Source of the DNA: an uncultured Solobacterium sp.
Lineage (GTDB): Bacteria; Bacillota_I; Bacilli_A; Erysipelotrichales; Erysipelotrichaceae
Length of the DNA: 27,407 bases
Direction of reading: 5' to 3'
Assembly (NCBI GenBank): GCA_900547815.1
Contig: URHY01000022.1
Coordinates: 1-27,407 of the forward strand
Part shown: positions 16,111-23,039 of the stretch, piece by piece
How positions within the stretch are numbered: the first letter of the stretch is position 1
How the letters are laid out: the number at the start of each line of letters is the position of its first letter
Program-made: the position numbers and the translations under genes
The notes under the pieces: model-generated
What the model was told of the DNA's origin: nothing
Database searches by the model: none
Seen by the model: the letters and a program-made list of their open reading frames with translations, nothing else

Positions 16111-16902
16111 ATGAAAAATAGAAGACGAGTAAGAAAAACAGCTATTTTTGTGATTGTTGTATTGATTTTAATTATTGCGTTGTTGATTTCAATGATTGCG
16201 AAAAAAACAAGTGATAAGAAAGTAAGTGAACCTAAACAAGAAAAGATAACAGAAACAAAAAAAGAGAATAAGAAGGAAGAAACAAATTTACCTGAAGTAA
16301 CAAAAGTGAATCAAAGTGGGAATCCATATGAGAATACCGTTACGGTTTCGGATTTAAATTCAATTTATATTCTTGTAAATAAATATTCTGGATTACCAGA
16401 AGATTATGAGCCTAGTGATCTAGTTCAGGTTCCTTCGAGTGGAGAAAATGAAAATGTGCGTATGCGAAAAGAAGCTGCAGAAGCATTTGAAAAATTGATA
16501 GAAGCATCCGCTAATGAAGGGTTTATTTTAAATGCTTGTTCAGCCTATCGTTCTTATGCATATCAAGTTGGATTGTTTAATAATGGAGCTGCAAACTATG
16601 GTGAAGAATATGCAGATCGTTATTGGACAAGACCAGGATATAGTGAGCATCAGTCAGGATTGGCTGTTGATATTCGTATGGATAATGATTGTAGTGATTT
16701 AGATGTTGTTCGATATAATTCACACTACAATTGGTTATTAGAAAATATGCATACGTATGGATTTATCTTACGTTATCCGGATGATAAGGAAGATAAAACT
16801 AAAATTGCATCAGAAAGCTGGCACTTGCGTTATGTAGGTGTAGATTTAGCTACATATTTATATGAGAATAATTTAACTTTGGATGAATATTATGGAGCTT
16901 AG
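16111..16902 (+). CDS. D,D-carboxypeptidase, VanY/peptidase M15 type
   Basis: 263 residues. A short basic N-terminus and one membrane segment (about 10-30) anchor it outside the cell, followed by a Lys/Glu-rich linker to about residue 75. The peptidase M15B core has ACSAYRSYAYQ, YSEHQSGLAVDI with zinc ligands H180 and D187, and ESWHLRYVG with H238. It should trim D-Ala-D-Ala from peptidoglycan stems. AAGAGGAG precedes the ATG 12 bases after the YqeC-XdhC stop, so it is probably transcribed as the last gene of the cofactor operon, although no functional tie is evident. A terminator overlaps its stop codon. Confidence 0.9.
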   Translation: MKNRRRVRKTAIFVIVVLILIIALLISMIAKKTSDKKVSEPKQEKITETKKENKKEETNLPEVTKVNQSGNPYENTVTVSDLNSIYILVNKYSGLPEDYEPSDLVQVPSSGENENVRMRKEAAEAFEKLIEASANEGFILNACSAYRSYAYQVGLFNNGAANYGEEYADRYWTRPGYSEHQSGLAVDIRMDNDCSDLDVVRYNSHYNWLLENMHTYGFILRYPDDKEDKTKIASESWHLRYVGVDLATYLYENNLTLDEYYGA

Positions 16903-16927
16903 GCAGTCGTTGGATTGCCTCTTTTTT
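16902..16927 (+). terminator. Intrinsic terminator closing the molybdenum/selenium operon
   Basis: GGCAGTC (16902-16908), loop GTTG, GATTGCC (16913-16919; one G-T pair), then TCTTTTTT. It begins at the last base of the vanY stop codon. Confidence 0.85.
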
Positions 16928-16954
16928 GATTTATCAAATGGTATGTTGTATACT
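16926..16954 (+). promoter_or_regulatory. Sigma-A-type promoter for the sigma-like gene
   Basis: TTGATT (16926-16931), 17-base spacer, TATACT (16949-16954), directly downstream of the terminator. Transcription should start near 16961, which rules out earlier in-frame starts of the following gene. Confidence 0.7.
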
Positions 16955-16985
16955 AAAAATGACGTATATAAAGGATAAATACATA

Positions 16986-17483
16986 ATGATTGATGAAAAG
17001 ATAATAATGGGTGTAAGAAATAAGAATGCGGATGCCAAAAAAGAGCTTATTTCATTGACCAAAGATCATTTAATTCGAACAATTTATAAGCGATATATTG
17101 GTTTAGAAGAAAAAGAAATCAATGATATCTTGCAGGCAACTTATACGTACGCATTTATGAATATGGATAAATTGAATGATGATAAGAATTTTTTAAAATG
17201 GATCACAGTCTTGTTGAATAAACAATTGCGTGAGTATATGCAGGCTAAAGAAAATACGGGTGTAACTACGGCTTTGCGTGGACTTCCTCAATATCGACAA
17301 TCCGATGTGGATGATTGTTTAAATGAGATGCCAGAAAACCAAAAGGCAGTGACAATCATGCATTGTCTAGGTAGATTGAAAGAAAAGGATATTGCGAATC
17401 GTTTAAAGATGAGTGAAGAGGGAGTGGCTCGATTATTAAAGAGTGGTAAACAAAAAGTGAAAGATGTATTAGAAAAAAAGTGA
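16986..17483 (+). CDS. ECF-like RNA polymerase sigma factor
   Basis: 165 residues from ATG 16986, which has AAGGA ten bases upstream and lies after the promoter. Residues about 20-85 resemble sigma region 2 (ELISLTKDHLIRTIYKRYI to FLKWITVLLNKQLREYMQ). Residues about 110-160 form a region-4 helix-turn-helix (EMPENQKAVTIMHCLG, KEKDIANRLKMSEEGVARL). Region 2 is weakly conserved, so it may be a divergent sigma or a sigma-like regulator. No anti-sigma gene is adjacent: upstream is the VanY-like peptidase and downstream the exporter-like gene. The target regulon is unknown. Confidence 0.72.
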   Translation: MIDEKIIMGVRNKNADAKKELISLTKDHLIRTIYKRYIGLEEKEINDILQATYTYAFMNMDKLNDDKNFLKWITVLLNKQLREYMQAKENTGVTTALRGLPQYRQSDVDDCLNEMPENQKAVTIMHCLGRLKEKDIANRLKMSEEGVARLLKSGKQKVKDVLEKK

Positions 17484-17488
17484 CAGAC

Positions 17489-17513
17489 ATAGGCAATCGG
17501 TTTGATTGCCTAT
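17489..17513 (+). terminator. Hairpin after the sigma-like gene
   Basis: ATAGGCAATC (17489-17498), loop GGTTT, GATTGCCTAT (17504-17513). The stem is strong but the following TATTATTAAAATT is a poor U-tract, so termination may be weak. Its sequence closely resembles the hairpin after vanY. Confidence 0.55.
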
Positions 17514-17521
17514 TATTAAAA

Positions 17522-17611
17522 TTGATTTTAATAAAAGTATAAAGAATAATGCTATTTCGTAGTGAAGATGTATTTAAAAAGAAGTGACAATTATTATTGT
17601 CCTTTTTTTTG
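17522..17611 (+). other. Possible short transcript: promoter, 12-codon ORF and terminator
   Basis: TTGATT (17522-17527), 17 bases, then AATAAT (17545-17550) resembles a promoter. Between it and the hairpin GACAAT-TATT-ATTGTC (17586-17601) followed by a run of T (17603-17610) lies a 12-codon frame (17549-17587) whose end, EDVFKKK and TGACA, resembles the end of the sigma-like gene (KDVLEKK, TGACA). It may be a decayed gene tail, a small RNA or chance. The terminator hairpin is the firmest part. Confidence 0.35.
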
Positions 17612-17627
17612 ATTTCGCATAAAATGT

Positions 17628-18635
17628 ATGCATATGAAAAGAGATACAAAAAGAGTATTAATACTATCACTTAAGATAGGCGTAGGAAGTGCCGTTGCGA
17701 TTATTTTAGCCTACTTTTTTAAATTGGATAATCCAACAAGTGCTGGAACGATTGCACTATTGTCATTGTTGACGACAAAGTGGGGAACGGTGAAGCTTGT
17801 TCTTAGAAGAATTTCAACATTCTTTGTGACAATTCTATTCTGTTTTATTTTCTTTGAACTTATTCCAAGCCATTGGATTGCCTTTGGACTTGTGATTGCG
17901 TGCTTAGTTGGGTACAGTGAGAAAATGAAATGTCAGAATACTTTAAGTGTAAATGCGATGATTGCCGTTCATTACTTGAGTTATTTGGATTTTAGTATTC
18001 ACTTCATGATAAATGAATTCTATTTGATCTTAATTGGCGCCCTTATCGCATTCTTATTGAATTTGGTTCATGATTATAGTGGAGAAGAGGAGTATTTGAA
18101 TTCTTGCATGAATTATATGGAAGATAAGATCCAGAGTTTGATGTATCAAATTGTTCACTATATTCAAAGTGAAGAAAGAAACACTACAATTTGGAAAGAA
18201 TTAGAGGATATTAAAGAGCAGGCTGAAAAATATATTCATATTGCGATGGAATATCAGGATAATACGTTTACGAGTTTACCAGATTATTATATTCGTTATT
18301 TTGAAATGCGTGCTTTGCAGTGTGATATTTTACATATGCTTCATTATAAGATACGAAAGATTCGTAAGATGCCAAAAGAGGCGGATGAATTGGCAAAATA
18401 TATTGAATATTTAATTCCGTTTATTCATGAAAAAAATGATCCTCAGCCACAAATTACTTCACTTCATCAAATGTTGAAAGATAAACAAAAAGAGAATTTG
18501 CCGACAAATCGTATTGAGTTTGAATCAAAGGCAATGCTTCTACACATTTATATGGATCTTGAAGAGTTTTTATACACAAAGAAGAAGTTTATTGATCAAA
18601 CAACAGAGGAACAGAAAAAGTTGTATTGGAGATGA
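17628..18635 (+). CDS. Aromatic acid exporter (ArAE_1/DUF939) family membrane protein
   Basis: 335 residues. The N-terminal half (about 1-145) has four or five membrane segments with the family pattern ILSLKIGVGSAVAIILAYFF, NPTSAGTIALLSLLTTKWGT and YSEKMKCQNTLSVNAMIAVHY. The C-terminal half (about 150-335) is a soluble, mostly helical ArAE_1 C-terminal domain. Members are FUSC-like proteins proposed to export aromatic acids; the substrate is not known here. No ribosome site is seen before the ATG at 17628 or the one at 17634, and TTGTCC-17-TAAAAT (17597-17625) would start transcription at about the ATG, so the mRNA may be leaderless. MscS follows five bases after the stop. Confidence 0.8.
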   Translation: MHMKRDTKRVLILSLKIGVGSAVAIILAYFFKLDNPTSAGTIALLSLLTTKWGTVKLVLRRISTFFVTILFCFIFFELIPSHWIAFGLVIACLVGYSEKMKCQNTLSVNAMIAVHYLSYLDFSIHFMINEFYLILIGALIAFLLNLVHDYSGEEEYLNSCMNYMEDKIQSLMYQIVHYIQSEERNTTIWKELEDIKEQAEKYIHIAMEYQDNTFTSLPDYYIRYFEMRALQCDILHMLHYKIRKIRKMPKEADELAKYIEYLIPFIHEKNDPQPQITSLHQMLKDKQKENLPTNRIEFESKAMLLHIYMDLEEFLYTKKKFIDQTTEEQKKLYWR

Positions 18636-18640
18636 TATAA

Positions 18641-19411
18641 ATGAAATCAATCATTATTGTAACTGTTGTAACAGGTATAGTTTCTGTTGGAATTTATAAA
18701 GGGATTCGTAAAGTATTATATAAAAAGGATGTCACAAATAAGGCAAGCTTTGCCAGATTAATAAAATACATTTTGGTTTTTATTAATGGAATGGTTTTTC
18801 TTGGACAATTTGAACAGACTAAACCCATTATGTCTTATCTTGCTGCATCCAGTGGAGTGGTTGCCCTAATTTTAGGTGTTGCTGCTAAAGATGCTTTTGG
18901 TAATCTATGCAGTGGTTTGATGATTTTAACATTTAAGCCTTTTGTCGAAGGAGATTTGATTAAGGTCAATCAAGGCGAATTGATTGGGTATGTTGAAAGT
19001 ATTCGTTTTCGTCATACAATCATTCGTACATATGAAAGTAATCGTATTATTGTGCCAAACTCAACTTTGAATTCGGCAACAATTGAAAATGCTTTTTTTC
19101 AAGATACTCGAAAGAATAATTATTTAGAAATTGAAGTTTCTTATGGAACAAATATTGATTTGGCAATTGATATTTTGAAAAATTTAGTTGAAAAGACAAT
19201 GTTGGAATATGATATTGAGAGTGAAAATCCAATTGAAGTAAAAGTAATCAATTTTTCTACAACTGGTATTGATTTGCGCGTTGTTGTTCCAAGTAAGACA
19301 AGTTTAGATGGGTTTGATATGCTCGCAAAGATTCGTTATGAGCTTGTAAAAGAGTATGGTAAGGCAAATATTAATTTTGGAAATTATTCAGTAGAGGTAA
19401 GTCAATCATGA
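18641..19411 (+). CDS. Small-conductance mechanosensitive channel (MscS family)
   Basis: 256 residues. An N-terminal membrane helix, then a second hydrophobic region, then the pore-lining TM3 helix rich in Ala and Gly (SSGVVALILGVAAKDAFGN). The conserved beta domain follows: LTFKPFVEGDLIKV, IGYVESIRFRHTIIRTYES and IIVPNSTLNSATI. Channels of this family release solutes under hypo-osmotic stress. It starts six bases after the exporter-like gene and overlaps the next gene by four bases (ATGA), so it is part of a coupled operon. Confidence 0.92.
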   Translation: MKSIIIVTVVTGIVSVGIYKGIRKVLYKKDVTNKASFARLIKYILVFINGMVFLGQFEQTKPIMSYLAASSGVVALILGVAAKDAFGNLCSGLMILTFKPFVEGDLIKVNQGELIGYVESIRFRHTIIRTYESNRIIVPNSTLNSATIENAFFQDTRKNNYLEIEVSYGTNIDLAIDILKNLVEKTMLEYDIESENPIEVKVINFSTTGIDLRVVVPSKTSLDGFDMLAKIRYELVKEYGKANINFGNYSVEVSQS

Positions 19412-19953
19412 TAAAAGTATATACAGAAGTATTGGGGTTTAATAATTTGATGTATCGCTATATGAGTGTACCTAATTCATTATCTTTGGCAGATATAGCT
19501 TATTATACATTGGCATCTTATTTGTCTGAAGAATATGCTGACTTTGTGATTGAAGCTAATGACATTCCTTTTGTATGTCCAAATTGTGAGGATGAACAAT
19601 TTAATAAATTGCCTTGTGCTTCAATAATTCGACCTGATTTTAAAGAGAGAGATACTTTTAAGATGGTTTATGATTTAGAAGAGCCTTTTGAGATTGAAAT
19701 TCAAGTTGAAAAAGTAGATGATATAGAAGAAGATGCTTGTGTAATCAATGGTCGTGGCTTTGCGATATGGGATGGTTTTAAAGAATTTCAAGATTATTAT
19801 TATCAGTCAATGGAATTGTTTAAAGAATATGTCGAAGCCAATGAGATGAGTATTTCGGATTTTCCAGTAGATGAAGATTTAGATATTGTTGAATTGAATA
19901 AGGTATTGGAATATAACTTTGAAGAATTAAAAGATGTGTATGAGGGTGAATAG
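19408..19953 (+). CDS. Uncharacterised protein, possibly PRiA4_ORF3-like
   Basis: 181 residues, acidic, no signal peptide or membrane segment. MYRYMSVPNSLSLADIAYYTLASY near the N-terminus and FKMVYDLEEPFEIEIQVEKV (84-103) followed by CVINGRGFAIWDGFKEFQDYY resemble the plasmid pRiA4b ORF-3-like fold (Pfam PRiA4_ORF3), but the usual YDFGD motif is degenerate. A CPNC (57-60) with C70 and C111 could bind a metal. It overlaps mscS by four bases, and the next gene begins immediately after its stop. Function is unknown; the family link is tentative. Confidence 0.6.
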   Translation: MIKVYTEVLGFNNLMYRYMSVPNSLSLADIAYYTLASYLSEEYADFVIEANDIPFVCPNCEDEQFNKLPCASIIRPDFKERDTFKMVYDLEEPFEIEIQVEKVDDIEEDACVINGRGFAIWDGFKEFQDYYYQSMELFKEYVEANEMSISDFPVDEDLDIVELNKVLEYNFEELKDVYEGE

Positions 19954-20571
19954 ATGAAAGTATATGAAATGAGTTTTCGCGATATGGATCAAAAAATGGT
20001 AGAGATCCATGGTGTGAAAATGGTTAAGCTTTTAGAGAAGATGGGATTAAAACTAGATAATTTATATGGTGCTTTAATGTATGGCTATATCGATCATAAT
20101 GCGGGTTTTATTTTTGAAATCGTAGCTTTGGAAACAAAGAAACGCAATATTGAATATCGTATTGTACCGATTGGTGTATCTTGCAAGATTCCTCGTTTTG
20201 ATGTGCAAGAAATGGATATTCAAATTTTAGATAATGTAAATGTGGAATTGTTTCAAGATAAGATTGATATGGTTGAAAAGGCCACAGAAGTTTCTAAGGA
20301 ATTAGAAGAGCTTCGTTTATATAAAGAGTTGGATCCATCCAGACATTTAGAGTATCCAGATGATATCATGGTATATTTTTTAGAAGAAGGAAAAGATGTA
20401 GAGGCATGCTGGGTTCGTCTTGAAGGAATACAGGATGGAAAGATGTATGGAATTGTTTTAACGGCTTTACGCCAGGATTTTGGTGTGAAAGAAAAGGATA
20501 CAATTTATTTTGGTATGACAGAAATGGAAGATCACAAATTGGCGTGTGTATGGGTGAAGGAAGATGAATAA
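19954..20571 (+). CDS. Uncharacterised two-part protein
   Basis: 205 residues, soluble, no signal peptide. I do not recognise the N-terminal part (1 to about 105: YGYIDHNAGFIFEIVALE). The C-terminal part (about 130-203) has EYPDDIMVYFLEEGKDVEACWVRLEG in pieces that recall small beta-barrel domains such as DUF2314 (a ligand-type phrase ACWVRLEGIQDGKMYG, then GVKEKDTIYFGMTEM); this is a guess. A charged helix (about 105-125) joins the parts. The gene is wedged between the PRiA4-like gene and the cysteine desulfidase, overlapping the latter by eight bases, so it is co-expressed with them. Confidence 0.6.
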   Translation: MKVYEMSFRDMDQKMVEIHGVKMVKLLEKMGLKLDNLYGALMYGYIDHNAGFIFEIVALETKKRNIEYRIVPIGVSCKIPRFDVQEMDIQILDNVNVELFQDKIDMVEKATEVSKELEELRLYKELDPSRHLEYPDDIMVYFLEEGKDVEACWVRLEGIQDGKMYGIVLTALRQDFGVKEKDTIYFGMTEMEDHKLACVWVKEDE

Positions 20572-21838
20572 AGAGGATTCATTATATTCAATATATGTAC
20601 AAATATTAAAAGAAGAATTAGTGATGGCTATGGGGTGTACAGAACCTATTGCGATTAGTTATGCGTGTGCTAAAGCAACACAGGTACTAAATCATTTACC
20701 GGATCGTATTGTTGTTAAGGCAAGTGGTAGTATTATTAAAAATGTAAAAAGTGTGATTGTACCTCATACAAATGGCTTAAAAGGAATTGAAGTGGCAGCA
20801 GCAGCTGGTGCTTTATATGGGGATGCAAACGCAAAACTTGAAGTACTTTCTTGTGCAACGCATGAACAAATTGAAGAATTGCCTGAGTATGTTCAGAACA
20901 CAAATATTACTGTACAACATATCGAACAAGGTCATGTATTTGATTTGGAAATCAATGTGTATTATGAACAAGAACATGCTAGTGTTCGTATTGTAGATAC
21001 ACATACGAATATTGTTCAAATCGAAAAAGATTGGAAAGTAATTTTTGAAGATAAGACAACGAGTTTAGAACATAAGGCAGATCATAGTGCTTTGATTATG
21101 AAACAGATTTGGGATTTTTCACAAACTGTGGATATTGAAGATGTAAAAGAAATATTAGATTGTCAAATCACTTGTAACATGGCCATCGCAAATGAGGGAA
21201 TTCATAATTCATATGGCGCAAATATTGGTCATGTAATTTTGAATATGGATTCAGATTGTGTAAAGACAAGAGCCAAAGCTTATGCGGCTGCTGGATCGGA
21301 TGCTCGAATGAATGGGTGTGAACTACCGGTAGTAATCAATTCAGGAAGTGGTAATCAAGGCATTACTTGTTGCGTGCCAGTTGTTGTGTATGCCAAAGAA
21401 TTGAATAGTTCAGATGAACAATTGTATCGCGCTTTGGTTTTATCAAATTTGACTGCTATTTATATAAAAACAGGTATTGGTACTTTATCAGCATTTTGCG
21501 GTGCTGTTAGTGCCGGTGCTGCAGCAGGAGCTGGTATTGCTTACTTACATGATGGTACGTATGAAGAAATTCAACATACCATTGTGAATGCGTTAGCTAT
21601 TCTTTCGGGAACAATTTGTGATGGAGCTAAGGCGAGTTGTGCAGCTAAAATTGCATCAAGTGTAGATGCCGGTATCATGGGCTATTATATGTATAAAAAT
21701 AAGCAACAATTCTATGCGGGAGATGGAATCGTTGCTCATAGTGTGGATGAAACAATTCAAAATATTGGAACTCTAGGTTCTCAAGGAATGCTTCAAACGA
21801 ATGATAAAATCATTGAGATGATGATTTCTTGCGATTGA
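20564..21838 (+). CDS. cyuA: L-cysteine desulfidase-like protein (CyuA/UPF0597)
   Basis: 424 residues, the normal length. It belongs to the UPF0597/serine dehydratase alpha-like family, where CyuA and the archaeal L-cysteine desulfidase break cysteine to sulfide, ammonia and pyruvate with a [4Fe-4S] cluster. The first cluster cysteine is C25 in MAMGCTEPIAISYA. Further candidate ligands lie in LSAFCGAVSAGAAAGAG and GTICDGAKASCAAKIASS. NSGSGNQGIT and ANEGIHNSYGANIG are typical. It ends the coupled chain from the exporter-like gene and overlaps the convergent LacI gene by 29 bases. The desulfidase assignment over another cluster-dependent deaminase comes from family resemblance. Confidence 0.85.
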   Translation: MNKEDSLYSIYVQILKEELVMAMGCTEPIAISYACAKATQVLNHLPDRIVVKASGSIIKNVKSVIVPHTNGLKGIEVAAAAGALYGDANAKLEVLSCATHEQIEELPEYVQNTNITVQHIEQGHVFDLEINVYYEQEHASVRIVDTHTNIVQIEKDWKVIFEDKTTSLEHKADHSALIMKQIWDFSQTVDIEDVKEILDCQITCNMAIANEGIHNSYGANIGHVILNMDSDCVKTRAKAYAAAGSDARMNGCELPVVINSGSGNQGITCCVPVVVYAKELNSSDEQLYRALVLSNLTAIYIKTGIGTLSAFCGAVSAGAAAGAGIAYLHDGTYEEIQHTIVNALAILSGTICDGAKASCAAKIASSVDAGIMGYYMYKNKQQFYAGDGIVAHSVDETIQNIGTLGSQGMLQTNDKIIEMMISCD

Positions 21839-22841
21839 AAGTAGATAGGCGAATGATTAACTGTGGTTCATATTCCATATGGACGATACGTTTTCGTTCG
21901 CTTTTTGTTTGCTCTAAAAGAATATCAACAGCTTCTTTTCCTTTTTCACAAGCACCATGGTCTACCGTGGTCAATTGTATTTGGGGGAAATCAGCTTCAG
22001 GAATATTATCAAATCCAGCAACACTTGTTTTAATGTTGTGATCTTTTAAACAGGCTAAGATGCCAAGAGCCGTCATATCATTATTTCCAATATAGGCATC
22101 ATATTTATCACTTAAGATTTGTTTCGTTAAACGATACCCGTTTTCGTATTCTCGTTTTTCAATGGGGTATAATTCAAATTGTTTAGAAGAACTGAAGAAT
22201 ACTTGGGTATTTGGCACGACACTTTTAACTCCCTCATATCTTTCGTTTCGCCCAATTTCCGTTGTATCTAATGGACTTGATATATATGCAATCTTTTTGT
22301 GTCCTAGCTGTTTTAAATGGTTGCCTAATAATTTACCACATTTAAAACTATTGAGTTCAATGGAATCACAATCAAGTTTTTTTGGTTTATCCCCGATAAT
22401 GATGCATGGAATTTGTTTGGAAAGTGCATTCCATTCATCAATAAATTTGGGGGGATATAAAAGGATGATTCCGCATGGCTTCAATATTTTTAAGTTAGAG
22501 ATGGCGTGTTTTTCAAGATCATCTTTTCGTAATGTAGAAATAGTAAAGATCTGTGTCTTTGTCTTACTAGCCTGTTCAATGATGCTTGAAACAACCATAG
22601 AATAATAGGAATTTGATAAATTTGAACAAATGACGACAATGGTATTCTTAGTGTTTGAATATCTTTTTTTTACTTCTGGCTTTTTATATCCCATTTGTTT
22701 GGCTGCTTTTTTGACAAGCTTCACTGTTTCTTCTTTGAAAGATACATTTTTATTATCACTTAAAATCATAGATACAGTGGCTTGCGATACATTTGTGGCT
22801 TTGGCAATATCGCGTGTAGTTACTTTATTTCTTTTTCCCAT
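21810..22841 (-). CDS. LacI family transcriptional repressor
   Basis: 343 residues. The N-terminal DNA-binding domain is TTRDIAKATNVSQATVSMIL, then VSFKEETVKLVKKAAKQMGY. The rest is a periplasmic-binding-protein-like sensor: TIVVICSNLSNSYYSMVV, YIGNNDMTALGILACL, VAGFDNIPEADFPQIQLTTV and GKEAVDILLEQ. It is divergent from a three-gene flavoprotein dehydrogenase operon, with palindromic sites between, so it probably represses that operon and itself. The inducer is unknown. A ribosome site (AGAGG) precedes the ATG. Its 3' end overlaps cyuA in a convergent arrangement. Confidence 0.93.
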   Translation of the reverse strand: MGKRNKVTTRDIAKATNVSQATVSMILSDNKNVSFKEETVKLVKKAAKQMGYKKPEVKKRYSNTKNTIVVICSNLSNSYYSMVVSSIIEQASKTKTQIFTISTLRKDDLEKHAISNLKILKPCGIILLYPPKFIDEWNALSKQIPCIIIGDKPKKLDCDSIELNSFKCGKLLGNHLKQLGHKKIAYISSPLDTTEIGRNERYEGVKSVVPNTQVFFSSSKQFELYPIEKREYENGYRLTKQILSDKYDAYIGNNDMTALGILACLKDHNIKTSVAGFDNIPEADFPQIQLTTVDHGACEKGKEAVDILLEQTKSERKRIVHMEYEPQLIIRLSTFNRKKSSSQ

Positions 22842-22853
22842 AATAAACCTCTT

Positions 22854-22902
22854 TTGATTTATTTTGATTAATAAATCGATTACTAATCAAATCATTAATC
22901 AA
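22854..22902. promoter_or_regulatory. Cluster of LacI-type half-sites near the repressor gene
   Basis: TTGATTAAT (22864-22872) and ATTAATCAA (22894-22902) are perfect inverted copies, with a further TAATCAA (22884-22890) and a variant TTGATTTAT (from 22854). The same half-site makes the palindrome at 22944-22967. The cluster covers the likely lacI promoter and suggests autoregulation. Confidence 0.6.
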
Positions 22903-22943
22903 TATATATTTTTATCTTACACTATTTTATTTGCTTGTCCAGA

Positions 22944-22967
22944 TATTAATCAATGTTTTGATTAATA
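22944..22967. promoter_or_regulatory. Perfect 10-bp-arm palindrome, likely LacI operator
   Basis: TATTAATCAA (22944-22953), spacer TGTT, TTGATTAATA (22958-22967). TTGATT (22958-22963) could also be the -35 of the dehydrogenase operon with TATGCA (22982-22987) 18 bases on, so binding would block transcription. Confidence 0.65.
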
Positions 22968-23039
22968 AAATAGGCTATTTTTATGCATTTGAAATGAAAT
23001 GAAAATAAGCGTATCGTAACTTTGAAAGAGGTGCGAACT

